The notes beneath the pieces were generated by a model. It had not been told where the DNA came from. It saw nothing but the letters and a program-made list of their open reading frames with translations, and did not search any database. Made by a program: the position numbers and the translations under genes. Below are positions 1-5,247 of a DNA stretch of 7,836 bases, in pieces. Source of the stretch: Candidatus Sumerlaeota bacterium. GTDB taxonomy: Bacteria > Sumerlaeota > Sumerlaeia > JADFCT01. Within the stretch, counting starts at the first letter, position 1, and every line of letters begins with the position of its first letter. The stretch lies in the NCBI GenBank assembly GCA_017161665.1, contig JADFCT010000175.1, positions 1 to 7,836 on the forward strand, in the 5' to 3' direction.

Positions 1-978
1 GGCACGTATGCTTTTCTGGTTGGCGTGGGTTGGTTCGAGGGCCATCGGTTCACCGTCGATCAGTATCTGATGGAGGATTTCGACGGTGAGGGGGCGGTCA
101 TGTGGGCGGTGGGGGAGCGCGTGAAGCGACATCAAGCGCTGGTCACCTACAACGGCAAGCGGTTTGACACGCCGCTGCTCCAGACGCGTTTTCATTTTAA
201 CGCCATCCCGGTCTCGTTGGACCTGCCGGCGGTGGATTTGTTGTATCCGGTTCGCCGCATCTGGCGACAGGCGCTGCCGGATTGTTCATTGTCAACGGTC
301 GAGCGGCGGATTTTGGGAATGGAGGAGCGAAAAAGTGATGCCCATGGTTCCCGGATTCCGCAGATCTTTTTCGATTATGCCCGTGGGCGGCGCCGTAAAC
401 AGATGATCCCGGTCCTGGATCATAATGCGCAAGATATTGTGTCGCTGGCTTCGCTGCTGGGGTTGCTGGGACAGATGACCCGGCAACCGGTGGATCTGGA
501 TTTGGACCATCCATTGGCCTGGTTGGGCTTGGCCCGGTTGATTGAGTGGGGCGGACGGGCGGGGGAATCGGTGGAATGTATGGAGAACGCGTTGCTTCAT
601 GCGCGTGATTCTCAAACGATCTATACAATATCCACCCGAATCGCGCGGTTGTATAAAAAAGAAGGCCGACTGGATGAGGCGGTGGCTATTTGGGAGTCAC
701 AGACACAAAATCTCCTGGCCTATAACATCCATACCTTTATCGACCTGGCCAAGCATCATGAGCATCGGAAGCGGAACTATTCGATGGCGTTGGACCTGAC
801 GCGGCGCGCTTTGCAATTCTGTGAATCGCAGCCCATGGTTCTGGAGCGATCCCGACGGGGCGAGCGATTGAAGGAAAGGGAACGATTGCTGCGGCTGATT
901 CCGGATCTGAAAAAGCGGGAAGAACGATTGATCCAAAAACTTGGCGGAACGGTTCCCCGATCGGAAGACGAATCATGA
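1..978 (+). CDS. YprB/MrfB-like RNase H-fold 3'-5' exonuclease with TPR-like C-terminus (5' truncated by window edge)
   Basis: The frame is open from base 1 (Gly-Thr-Tyr-Ala-Phe-Leu-Val-Gly...), so the protein starts upstream. The GTG at 25 is not the start, because the residues before it also match the family. About 325 residues are visible. The first acidic motif (DIETTGL type) lies outside the window. The second is seen as TYNGKRFDTPLL (Asp at visible residue 56), followed by a DLLYPVRRIW...LSTVERRILG block. The third is HNAQDIVSL (His141, Asp145). This pattern fits the RNase_H_2/YprB family of DEDD-type nucleases. Visible residues from about 168 to 280 are helical and TPR-like, with blocks such as ARLYKKEGRLDEAVAIWE; the tail is strongly basic and charged. 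In Bacillus subtilis YprB (MrfB) works with the helicase YprA (MrfA) in mitomycin-damage repair. A helicase gene just upstream would be expected but is not visible. The stop overlaps the next start by 4 nt, implying co-translation. Family assignment is firm; the biological role is inferred. Confidence 0.88.
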   Translation, partial: GTYAFLVGVGWFEGHRFTVDQYLMEDFDGEGAVMWAVGERVKRHQALVTYNGKRFDTPLLQTRFHFNAIPVSLDLPAVDLLYPVRRIWRQALPDCSLSTVERRILGMEERKSDAHGSRIPQIFFDYARGRRRKQMIPVLDHNAQDIVSLASLLGLLGQMTRQPVDLDLDHPLAWLGLARLIEWGGRAGESVECMENALLHARDSQTIYTISTRIARLYKKEGRLDEAVAIWESQTQNLLAYNIHTFIDLAKHHEHRKRNYSMALDLTRRALQFCESQPMVLERSRRGERLKERERLLRLIPDLKKREERLIQKLGGTVPRSEDES

Positions 979-1751
979 AGGTGGATGGCTTGCAGCATAC
1001 GGCCTTGTTCGGCCCCGTGGAGTCCCGGCGTTATGGGGTGTCACTGGGCGTGAATCTCTTGCCGGGACATTATAAAATCTGTTCCTTTGATTGTCCGTAT
1101 TGTGAATGTGGCCCCACCGACCGGATCACGTCGGCCGAAATCCCCAAACGCTTGTTTCCCAACGGCGGCGACGTTGTGGCGGCTTTGCGGAACCGCCTGG
1201 AGCAGGACCGAGATAGTAACCGGACGATTGACGCCATTACGCTGGCCGGAAATGGGGAACCGACGCTGCATCCCGACTTTGGGCAAATCATGGAAGCCAT
1301 GGGACGCGTTCGGGACGCATGGGTTCCATCGGCGCGGATTATTGTGTTGACCAACGGAACGACGTTGGATCGTGATCCTGTTCGTGAGGGACTGATGGTT
1401 GCGGATGAGCGCATTATTAAAGTCGATGCGGCGACGGATGAAATGATGGCCCGGATGAATTGCCCGGTCGGGCGACAACGGATTCAGGATCTGATCGAAG
1501 GGCTGGACCGGTTGCCGACGTTTTTTACGCAAACCATGTTTGTCGACGGGGTGGTGAATAACGCGGACGATGCCCACGTGGCGCAATGGATTTTGCTGAT
1601 GGGCGCGATTCGACCCGCTCAGGCTCAGATTTACTCGACGGATCGTCTGCCGGCGGATACGCGAGTCCGTCCAGTTTCTCGAGAACGGCTTGATCGCATT
1701 GCTTCACGACTGATCGACAGCGCGGGTGTGCCCGTGACCGTCTATTCGTGA
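975..1751 (+). CDS. Radical SAM protein, COG0731-like (wyosine synthetase-related Fe-S oxidoreductase)
   Basis: A 258-residue protein starting at ATG 975, which overlaps the stop of the nuclease gene as ATGA; GGAAG sits 7-8 nt upstream as a ribosome-binding site. The radical SAM cluster motif is CSFDCPYC, with Cys36, Cys40 and Cys43 as predicted ligands of a [4Fe-4S] cluster that cleaves S-adenosylmethionine. An extra Cys45 follows. GNGEPTLHP (92-100) is the GGE-like SAM-binding segment, and VLTNGT (124-129) and KVDA (149-152) are typical later strands of the barrel. The N-terminal RRYGVSLGVNLLPG segment is typical of the bacterial COG0731 group, which is related to the tRNA wyosine enzyme TYW1. 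The length suits a minimal radical SAM barrel without the flavodoxin domain of TYW1. Substrate is unknown: bacteria generally lack wyosine, so tRNA modification should not be assumed. Probably in one operon with the nuclease. Confidence 0.9.
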   Translation: MKVDGLQHTALFGPVESRRYGVSLGVNLLPGHYKICSFDCPYCECGPTDRITSAEIPKRLFPNGGDVVAALRNRLEQDRDSNRTIDAITLAGNGEPTLHPDFGQIMEAMGRVRDAWVPSARIIVLTNGTTLDRDPVREGLMVADERIIKVDAATDEMMARMNCPVGRQRIQDLIEGLDRLPTFFTQTMFVDGVVNNADDAHVAQWILLMGAIRPAQAQIYSTDRLPADTRVRPVSRERLDRIASRLIDSAGVPVTVYS

Positions 1752-1756
1752 CACGC

Positions 1757-1795
1757 AAAAAGCCCCACGGGTCCGAAACCTTCGGCCCGTGGGGC
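1757..1795 (-). terminator. Intrinsic terminator of the lipoprotein operon
   Basis: A 10-bp GC-rich stem (1762-1771 with 1786-1795) continues after a one-base bulge (T1772) into a 5-bp stem (1773-1777 with 1781-1785) with an ACC loop. Read on the minus strand, the hairpin is followed by five Ts (1757-1761 are As on the plus strand). It lies about 30 nt beyond the stop of the lipoprotein gene at 1826. On the plus strand there is no T-tract after the stem, so it mainly serves the leftward transcripts. It begins only about 10 nt after the radical SAM stop, so the stem may still help protect or end that convergent mRNA. Confidence 0.85.
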
Positions 1796-1825
1796 GCCGC
1801 GGGATTAAGTCCATCACGCGTGGGG

Positions 1826-2215
1826 CTACTGACCGTACACGGTGACTTTCATTTCCGCATACACACCCAATACACTTTTGATTTCATAGTCGGCGAAGGC
1901 AATACGTTCAAACGGCGTTGGACCGACGACTTTCTCCAGGTCGGCGCGATCCCATGTAAAGCTGATAGCGGACAAGCCGCTGAGGGCGCTGGCATAGTCG
2001 ATGGGAATCTTGATGTGGTAGATTTCCGCCGAACAGTCCCTCAAATCCACGGCCGCCATTCCCGATTGGGGAAGAATAAGCGGCGCCGCCGTTTTGGTGT
2101 AAATGCCTCCCATTGGCGGGACGACCGGCGCGGTAATGCTGACGCAACCGGACAGAACCGAGAGGGCCAGAGACCAAGCCGCCGCCGTAACCATTCGTTT
2201 CGATGGGCGGTTCAT
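1826..2215 (-). CDS. Divergent TRL-like lipoprotein (downstream paralogue)
   Basis: Predicted 129 residues from ATG at 2215, giving MNRPSKRMV followed by a hydrophobic stretch and the lipobox LSGC (Cys24). This start is preferred over an in-frame ATG at 2296, because a GGAG site lies about 9 nt upstream and the signal peptide then begins correctly. The mature protein opens with PPMGGIYTKTAAP and ends with ADYEIKSVLGVYAEMKVTVYGQ. Both ends match the neighbouring lipoprotein and resemble the TRL-like family. The middle (about residues 50-100) is unlike the canonical family centre: it lacks the Cys-rich, GDSSVKAA-like segment of its neighbour and has its own stretch around FTWDRADLEKVVGPTPF. It is probably anchored in the envelope; function is unknown. 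Only 4 nt separate it from the upstream gene, so they are one operon. Confidence 0.78.
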   Translation of the reverse strand: MNRPSKRMVTAAAWSLALSVLSGCVSITAPVVPPMGGIYTKTAAPLILPQSGMAAVDLRDCSAEIYHIKIPIDYASALSGLSAISFTWDRADLEKVVGPTPFERIAFADYEIKSVLGVYAEMKVTVYGQ

Positions 2216-2219
2216 AAGC

Positions 2220-2549
2220 TTATTCTCCGTAAACGACTGTGGTGAATTTCTGATAAACGCCGATAATGTTCTTGAACTCGTAATCGATGTGATCAATTCG
2301 GTTAATGCCGGCGCTGTCGGTGGCGGCTTTCACGCTGGAGTCTCCCCAGGCCACACAGCCGAGAACACATTCCGTCTTGGCCATTCCCTTCTTCATCGAC
2401 ACCGCTTCGCCTTGGGCATCCGTGTCAATGGTCGAAGCCGTGTTGGTGTAAATCAATCCAATGGGCGGTTTGACCGGAGCGTGATAACATCCGCTCAAGA
2501 TCAATAGGGCGGCGAAAACAGCCGCCATCGCAGTCAGTCGTTGCATCAT
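2220..2549 (-). CDS. TRL-like family lipoprotein
   Basis: Predicted 109 residues starting at ATG 2549 (a second ATG follows directly at 2546). AAGGAAG lies 8 nt upstream, which favours this start over an in-frame ATG at 2603. Residues 5-18 are hydrophobic and lead to the lipobox LSGC (Cys21), so this is a predicted lipoprotein. The mature part has PPIGLIYTNTAS, then MKKGMAKTECVLGCVAWGDS, SVKAATDSAGINRIDHIDYE, and the ending GVYQKFTTVVYGE. This order (PxG-Y-T motif, short Cys/Gly segment, Gly-Asp-Ser-x-x-x-Ala, terminal YGE) fits the TRL-like family of small bacterial lipoproteins, whose function is not known. It is the first gene of a two-gene unit. The last codons of this gene contain the ribosome-binding site of the next, suggesting coupled expression. 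Family call from memory of the pattern, moderately sure. Confidence 0.82.
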   Translation of the reverse strand: MMQRLTAMAAVFAALLILSGCYHAPVKPPIGLIYTNTASTIDTDAQGEAVSMKKGMAKTECVLGCVAWGDSSVKAATDSAGINRIDHIDYEFKNIIGVYQKFTTVVYGE

Positions 2550-2608
2550 CGTCGTTTCTTCCTTTCGTTTAGAAAACATTGTACAGGCATCCGCCTGCAT
2601 CAAAGGGA

Positions 2609-2637
2609 AATATAGGTCAGCGAGATGGTCCCTGCAA
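2609..2637 (-). promoter_or_regulatory. Candidate sigma-70-type promoter for the lipoprotein operon
   Basis: On the minus strand TTGCAG (2632-2637) and TATATT (2609-2614) are separated by exactly 17 nt. The -10 matches five of six consensus bases; the -35 matches only TTG. It sits between the terminator of the che-type operon and the first lipoprotein gene, which is where a promoter is needed. A second possible -10, TACAAT (2578-2583, five of six), lies nearer the gene but has no good -35. A short CAGGC-N4-GCCTG inverted repeat (2584-2597) lies between the two. Confidence 0.4.
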
Positions 2638-2641
2638 TATA

Positions 2642-2681
2642 AATAAATAGCCCGGGAGCGTCTTTGATACGGTCCCGGGCT
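2642..2681 (-). terminator. Intrinsic terminator of the CheY-CheX-CheD-HDOD operon
   Basis: Perfect 9-bp arms AGCCCGGGA (2649-2657) and TCCCGGGCT (2673-2681), with a possible 3-bp inner extension (2659-2661 with 2669-2671). Read on the minus strand the stem is followed by CTATTTATTTATATT, a T-rich but interrupted tract. It begins about 25 nt past the stop of the HDOD gene. It separates the signalling operon from the lipoprotein operon on the same strand. Confidence 0.75.
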
Positions 2682-2706
2682 GCTTTATGTATCGGAAACC
2701 CCAAGG

Positions 2707-3564
2707 CTAAGCCGTTTGGAGGGAATCCATCGCTTTGGCATACTGCTCATGGACGATAATGGTCAACTCCATGATGTCGGTCATTTCCAGGTGGAGTATT
2801 TCCAGGGCGTCCCGGTGAAACTCAACCGCCAATCCGTCCAGGCCGATGCCCAGGCCCATGGTGATCGCCAGGATATTGGCCACATGGACGCAGGCGACCA
2901 GCCAGGGATCCTTTTCGGCTTTTTCGGGGTGGTGGTGGAATTCGATGGCTTCAATAATGCGTTCCGGCATCCGCCAGCGCCGGGCGATTTCCGCGCCGAT
3001 CTCACTATGGCTGAACCCCAGGATTTCCCGTTCCACATCCTCAAAGGCGCAGTGTTCCTCTTCGACGCGCGACACGATCAAGGCGAATTCCTCCGAACAG
3101 GTCTGGCTCAGAATGATTTTGCCAATGTCGTGGAGTAAACCGGAGGTGTATTCCAATCCCGTGGCGCGGCCTTCTTCTTTTTTGGCTTTCTGCGCCACGG
3201 CTTGCGAGGCGGTGGCCACGGCGACAGCGTGACGCCATAAGTCACCATGGTCGAGCTTGTAGGCGTCCACCGGGCGGGAGAAAAACTCCGAACAGAATCC
3301 GGCCATCATCAAATCCGTAATCGTCTTGGAGCCGAGATAGACGACGGCGTCATTGATGGATTCGATAGGGCGCGACAAGCTATAGTAGGAGGAATTGCAC
3401 AGGCGCAGGACATTGGCCGTGATGCCCTGGTCCACGCGCAACGTTTCAACGATGGCATCGACCGAGGCGCGCGGATCATTCGACAGGCGAATGACTTTCA
3501 GCACAATGTCGGGCAACATGGGCAGCGTTGTGATATTGGCCAGCACTTCATCTCTTGTTTTCAT
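2707..3564 (-). CDS. HDOD domain signalling protein
   Basis: A 285-residue single-domain HDOD (HD-related output domain) protein. The N-terminal part (about 10-95) has the family hallmarks LPMLPDIVLKVIRLSNDP, D-x-GITANVLRLCNSSYY and IESINDAVVYLGSKTI. The C-terminal HD-like half keeps most metal-ligand positions: His111 (LWRHA), His145-Asp146 (LLHDIGK), His186 (GFSHSEIG), and His210-211 (EFHHHPE). The last Asp expected in active HD-GYP enzymes is Asn230 (VHVAN). HDOD proteins are usually regulatory output modules tied to two-component, chemotaxis or cyclic-di-GMP signalling, with no general enzymatic activity established. ATG at 3564 overlaps the cheD stop by 4 nt (ATGA), so it is probably translationally coupled to CheD. 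Last gene of the operon, followed by the terminator at 2649-2681. Predicted cytoplasmic; no signal peptide or receiver domain is attached. Confidence 0.93.
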   Translation of the reverse strand: MKTRDEVLANITTLPMLPDIVLKVIRLSNDPRASVDAIVETLRVDQGITANVLRLCNSSYYSLSRPIESINDAVVYLGSKTITDLMMAGFCSEFFSRPVDAYKLDHGDLWRHAVAVATASQAVAQKAKKEEGRATGLEYTSGLLHDIGKIILSQTCSEEFALIVSRVEEEHCAFEDVEREILGFSHSEIGAEIARRWRMPERIIEAIEFHHHPEKAEKDPWLVACVHVANILAITMGLGIGLDGLAVEFHRDALEILHLEMTDIMELTIIVHEQYAKAMDSLQTA

Positions 3565-4049
3565 ATTTCCTGCTCCTGGCCGTTCGGCATCTTGATGGTG
3601 ACGCGCCCCTCGTCCAGGCTGAGCCGCATCGTTTTGCCGGCATTGCCTCCAACGCTCTCTCGCTTTATCAAGACATTGTTTTTGAACAGGATTTTCCGCG
3701 ACGCCATGTAGTTGCGTTTGCCGATATTGAAATAGCCGTTTTGATCCAGAACATTCGCCCCGCCTGCCAGCGAGACGATCAGTCGTTTTTTTTCTGCTCC
3801 AAGTTTATAAGCCTCCAGGAACAGAGGCGGAACGCCCGTGTCCGCGAACATGAACGGATTGAGGCGCGCTTTCTCGGGATTGATTTTGGATTCCGGCAGC
3901 ATGAAATGGAGCATGCCGCCCACCTTCACAACCGGATCATAAATACAGAGTCCGATACACGAGCCCAGCGCGTAGGTGGTCAGCGTGATATCCGGACCTT
4001 TGGCGACCTTCATGTCGGCTATATCGACGACGATTTGTTTGGAAGCCAT
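3561..4049 (-). CDS. cheD: CheD chemoreceptor glutamine deamidase
   Basis: A 162-residue protein of normal CheD length. The catalytic triad fits by spacing: Thr25 (TTYALGSC), Cys31 in LGSCIGLCIYD, and His48 in GGMLHFMLP. The Thr-to-Cys gap of 6 and Cys-to-His gap of 17 equal those I recall for the Thermotoga maritima enzyme (Thr21, Cys27, His44). Later conserved blocks are present: PLFLEAYKLGA, AGGANVLD, FNIGKRNY and GGNAGKTMRLSLDEGRV. CheD deamidates selected glutamines on methyl-accepting chemotaxis proteins, and in some bacteria partners with CheC/CheX-type phosphatases. Start ATG 4049 has AGAGGT 4-5 nt upstream. An 86-nt gap separates it from cheX upstream, and it overlaps the HDOD gene downstream by 4 nt. 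No chemoreceptor is encoded in the window, so its substrate must be elsewhere or it has been repurposed. Confidence 0.95.
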   Translation of the reverse strand: MASKQIVVDIADMKVAKGPDITLTTYALGSCIGLCIYDPVVKVGGMLHFMLPESKINPEKARLNPFMFADTGVPPLFLEAYKLGAEKKRLIVSLAGGANVLDQNGYFNIGKRNYMASRKILFKNNVLIKRESVGGNAGKTMRLSLDEGRVTIKMPNGQEQEI

Positions 4050-4135
4050 AGCGACCTCTTAGTAAAGTGGCTGATTGCCGGGGAACGGGGAGAACGGAAA
4101 GCGCTATTCCAAAGAACAAGTCGGCCGGCAGACAA

Positions 4136-4606
4136 TTATTGGTTACAGTACAGCACATCAACATAGAACACATATTCGTCATCCGCGACGAATGGCAAAA
4201 TAATTCGGGGAAACGAACTCTTGGAACCTCGATTGACAATACGGAATTCATGCCCTGCAATGACGGTGGGGACGGACAATTCAAATGTATCGACTTGCGA
4301 TGATATGTGGGTTTTCAGGTTTCCGGCCACCATGTTGACGATTTCGGCCCAGGCGTCGATCAATTCGTCTTCCGATTCCGATTCCGTCAGAGTCGAGGTG
4401 ATGGCTTCGACCAGGGCCACACGGCAATGGACGCCCACAATCCCATTTATTTTTCCGGAGATGCCGATGTAAGCGGAAAAGTCGATTCGGTCCTTGATCT
4501 GCCCGTCTCCCAGAGGTTCAGACGGTTCAACGGCCATGAACAGCATCGTCTCGAAGACTTCATTGGTTGCCGCAATGATTTTCTCGGTAATGAATTCAGC
4601 ATCCAT
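4136..4606 (-). CDS. cheX: CheX-type CheY-P phosphatase
   Basis: A 156-residue protein matching the CheX family. The active-site helix is ELIDAWAEIVNMVAGNLK with the E-x-x-N signature (Glu88, Asn91). The N-terminus (MDAEFITEKIIAATNEVFETM) and the ISGKINGIVGVHC strand region are also typical. CheX removes the phosphoryl group from CheY-P as a homodimer, and the neighbouring receiver gene, encoded just upstream, is the obvious substrate. Only one E-x-x-N motif is present, as in CheX; CheC proteins normally have two. ATG 4606 has GGAG 9 nt upstream. The gap from the cheY stop is 27 nt, consistent with one transcript. Cytoplasmic. Confidence 0.93.
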   Translation of the reverse strand: MDAEFITEKIIAATNEVFETMLFMAVEPSEPLGDGQIKDRIDFSAYIGISGKINGIVGVHCRVALVEAITSTLTESESEDELIDAWAEIVNMVAGNLKTHISSQVDTFELSVPTVIAGHEFRIVNRGSKSSFPRIILPFVADDEYVFYVDVLYCNQ

Positions 4607-4633
4607 TAATAAGAGCTCCGTCGAATAGAGTGG

Positions 4634-5008
4634 CTAGAGTTCGCATTTTTCTATGGCAGCGGCAAGCGTTTCGGGGGTGAAGGGCTTTTTGACATAGCCC
4701 GCCGCCCCTAACGAAAGGGCCTGTTCCAGTGTGGTTTCCGTTCCTTCGGTGGAAATCATCAGGATGGGAATTTCCGCCGTTGCCGGATCACTCTTCAGCC
4801 GACGCACCAATTCAAGTCCGTCGATGTTCGGCATATTGATGTCGCTGAGAATGAGGTCCACCTTGTTGCTGCCTAATACCTTCAGGGCCTCGGCTCCGTC
4901 TCCGGCATGCAGGCACTTCTCAAAATCCAAGCCTGTTTGGGTGAGTATGCGTTCCACGACCATGCGAATGGTAATGGAATCATCTACGATAAGCGCTCGA
5001 ATGGCCAC
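4634..5008 (-). CDS. cheY: CheY-like single-domain response regulator
   Basis: A stand-alone receiver domain of 124 residues from the preferred GTG start at 5008. All key residues are present: the acidic pair Asp9-Asp10 (LIVDDS), phosphoacceptor Asp56 (LILSDINMP), the switch Ser86 (ILMISTEG), and Lys108 (VKKPF). No output domain follows. The VDDSITIRMVVERIL and STEGTE segments are typical of CheY proteins of chemotaxis-like systems. The start is chosen because AGGTGA (5014-5019) is a near-perfect ribosome-binding site 5 nt before GTG 5008. The alternative in-frame GTG at 5017 overlaps that site. It is the first gene of the operon and the likely substrate of the CheX encoded next. The kinase that phosphorylates it is not in the window. 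Whether it acts on a flagellar motor, on another motility machine, or on the HDOD protein cannot be read from the sequence. Confidence 0.93.
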   Translation of the reverse strand: MAIRALIVDDSITIRMVVERILTQTGLDFEKCLHAGDGAEALKVLGSNKVDLILSDINMPNIDGLELVRRLKSDPATAEIPILMISTEGTETTLEQALSLGAAGYVKKPFTPETLAAAIEKCEL

Positions 5009-5013
5009 AATTG

Positions 5014-5019
5014 TCACCT
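5014..5019 (-). promoter_or_regulatory. Ribosome-binding site fixing the cheY start
   Basis: AGGTGA on the minus strand, spaced 5 nt (CAATT) from GTG 5008. It is a strong anti-16S match and overlaps the alternative GTG at 5017, so it argues for the shorter protein. Confidence 0.7.
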
Positions 5020-5062
5020 GTTATTCAACATGAAAGTCACCGGACGGGTCACGCTATCCGAC

Positions 5063-5084
5063 GAATAGTCGCATGAGACTACTC
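5063..5084. repeat. Imperfect inverted repeat in the leader of the che-type operon
   Basis: GAATAGTC (5063-5070) and GACTACTC (5077-5084) form 8-bp arms around GCATGA with one mismatch. In a minus-strand RNA that mismatch becomes a G-U pair, so a full 8-bp stem could form about 55 nt before the cheY start. It could be an operator for a dimeric regulator or a leader hairpin; the sequence does not distinguish these. I see no convincing promoter for cheY in the rest of the 5018-5130 stretch. Confidence 0.35.
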
Positions 5085-5126
5085 ACATCGCCGCGTGTGG
5101 GGCAACCATATTTTTTTAGAAACGCC

Positions 5127-5173
5127 AAAAAGCGACGCCCTGCTTTTCCCGGTGGAGGGGGGCGTCACGCTTT
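5127..5173. terminator. Terminator-like hairpin in a divergent spacer
   Basis: A 12-bp stem in two parts: 5135-5140 with 5160-5165, then after a CA bulge (5166-5167) 5129-5134 with 5168-5173. On the minus strand the stem runs into five Ts (5127-5131); on the plus strand it ends in TTT followed by GTTCTTG. Either reading could terminate transcription. It is oddly placed, because the flanking genes diverge and no coding gene ends here. It may be a leader attenuator of either operon, the end of an unannotated small RNA, or a barrier between the two promoters. Confidence 0.5.
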
Positions 5174-5247
5174 GTTCTTGCCTCTCCCCCCCCGGTGAAC
5201 GATAGGCTCGCTGTCGTACCCAATCTGATCTCCGAGGGAGGGTTGTC

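Noticed and set aside
25..27. GTG as the start of the nuclease gene
   Set aside because: The in-frame residues before it (GTYAFLVG) belong to the conserved nuclease fold and the frame is open to the window edge, so the gene is truncated.
1041..1586. Minus-strand open frame of 181 codons opposite the radical SAM gene
   Set aside because: It is a shadow of a clearly coding plus-strand gene, with no motif or ribosome-binding support.
1748..2245. Plus-strand open frame of 165 codons starting at the end of the radical SAM gene
   Set aside because: It runs through the terminator hairpin and antisense to both lipoproteins, and its product is Arg/His-rich without recognisable motifs. The minus-strand proteins have signal peptides, lipoboxes and shared motifs.
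2216..2296. N-terminal extension of the downstream lipoprotein from ATG 2296
   Set aside because: It would overlap the upstream gene by 77 nt and put about 27 polar residues before the signal peptide, preventing normal lipoprotein export.
4050..4135. The 86-nt cheX-cheD gap as an internal promoter or small gene
   Set aside because: I found no convincing -35/-10 pair with correct spacing, no stable hairpin with a T-tract, and no small frame with a good ribosome-binding site.
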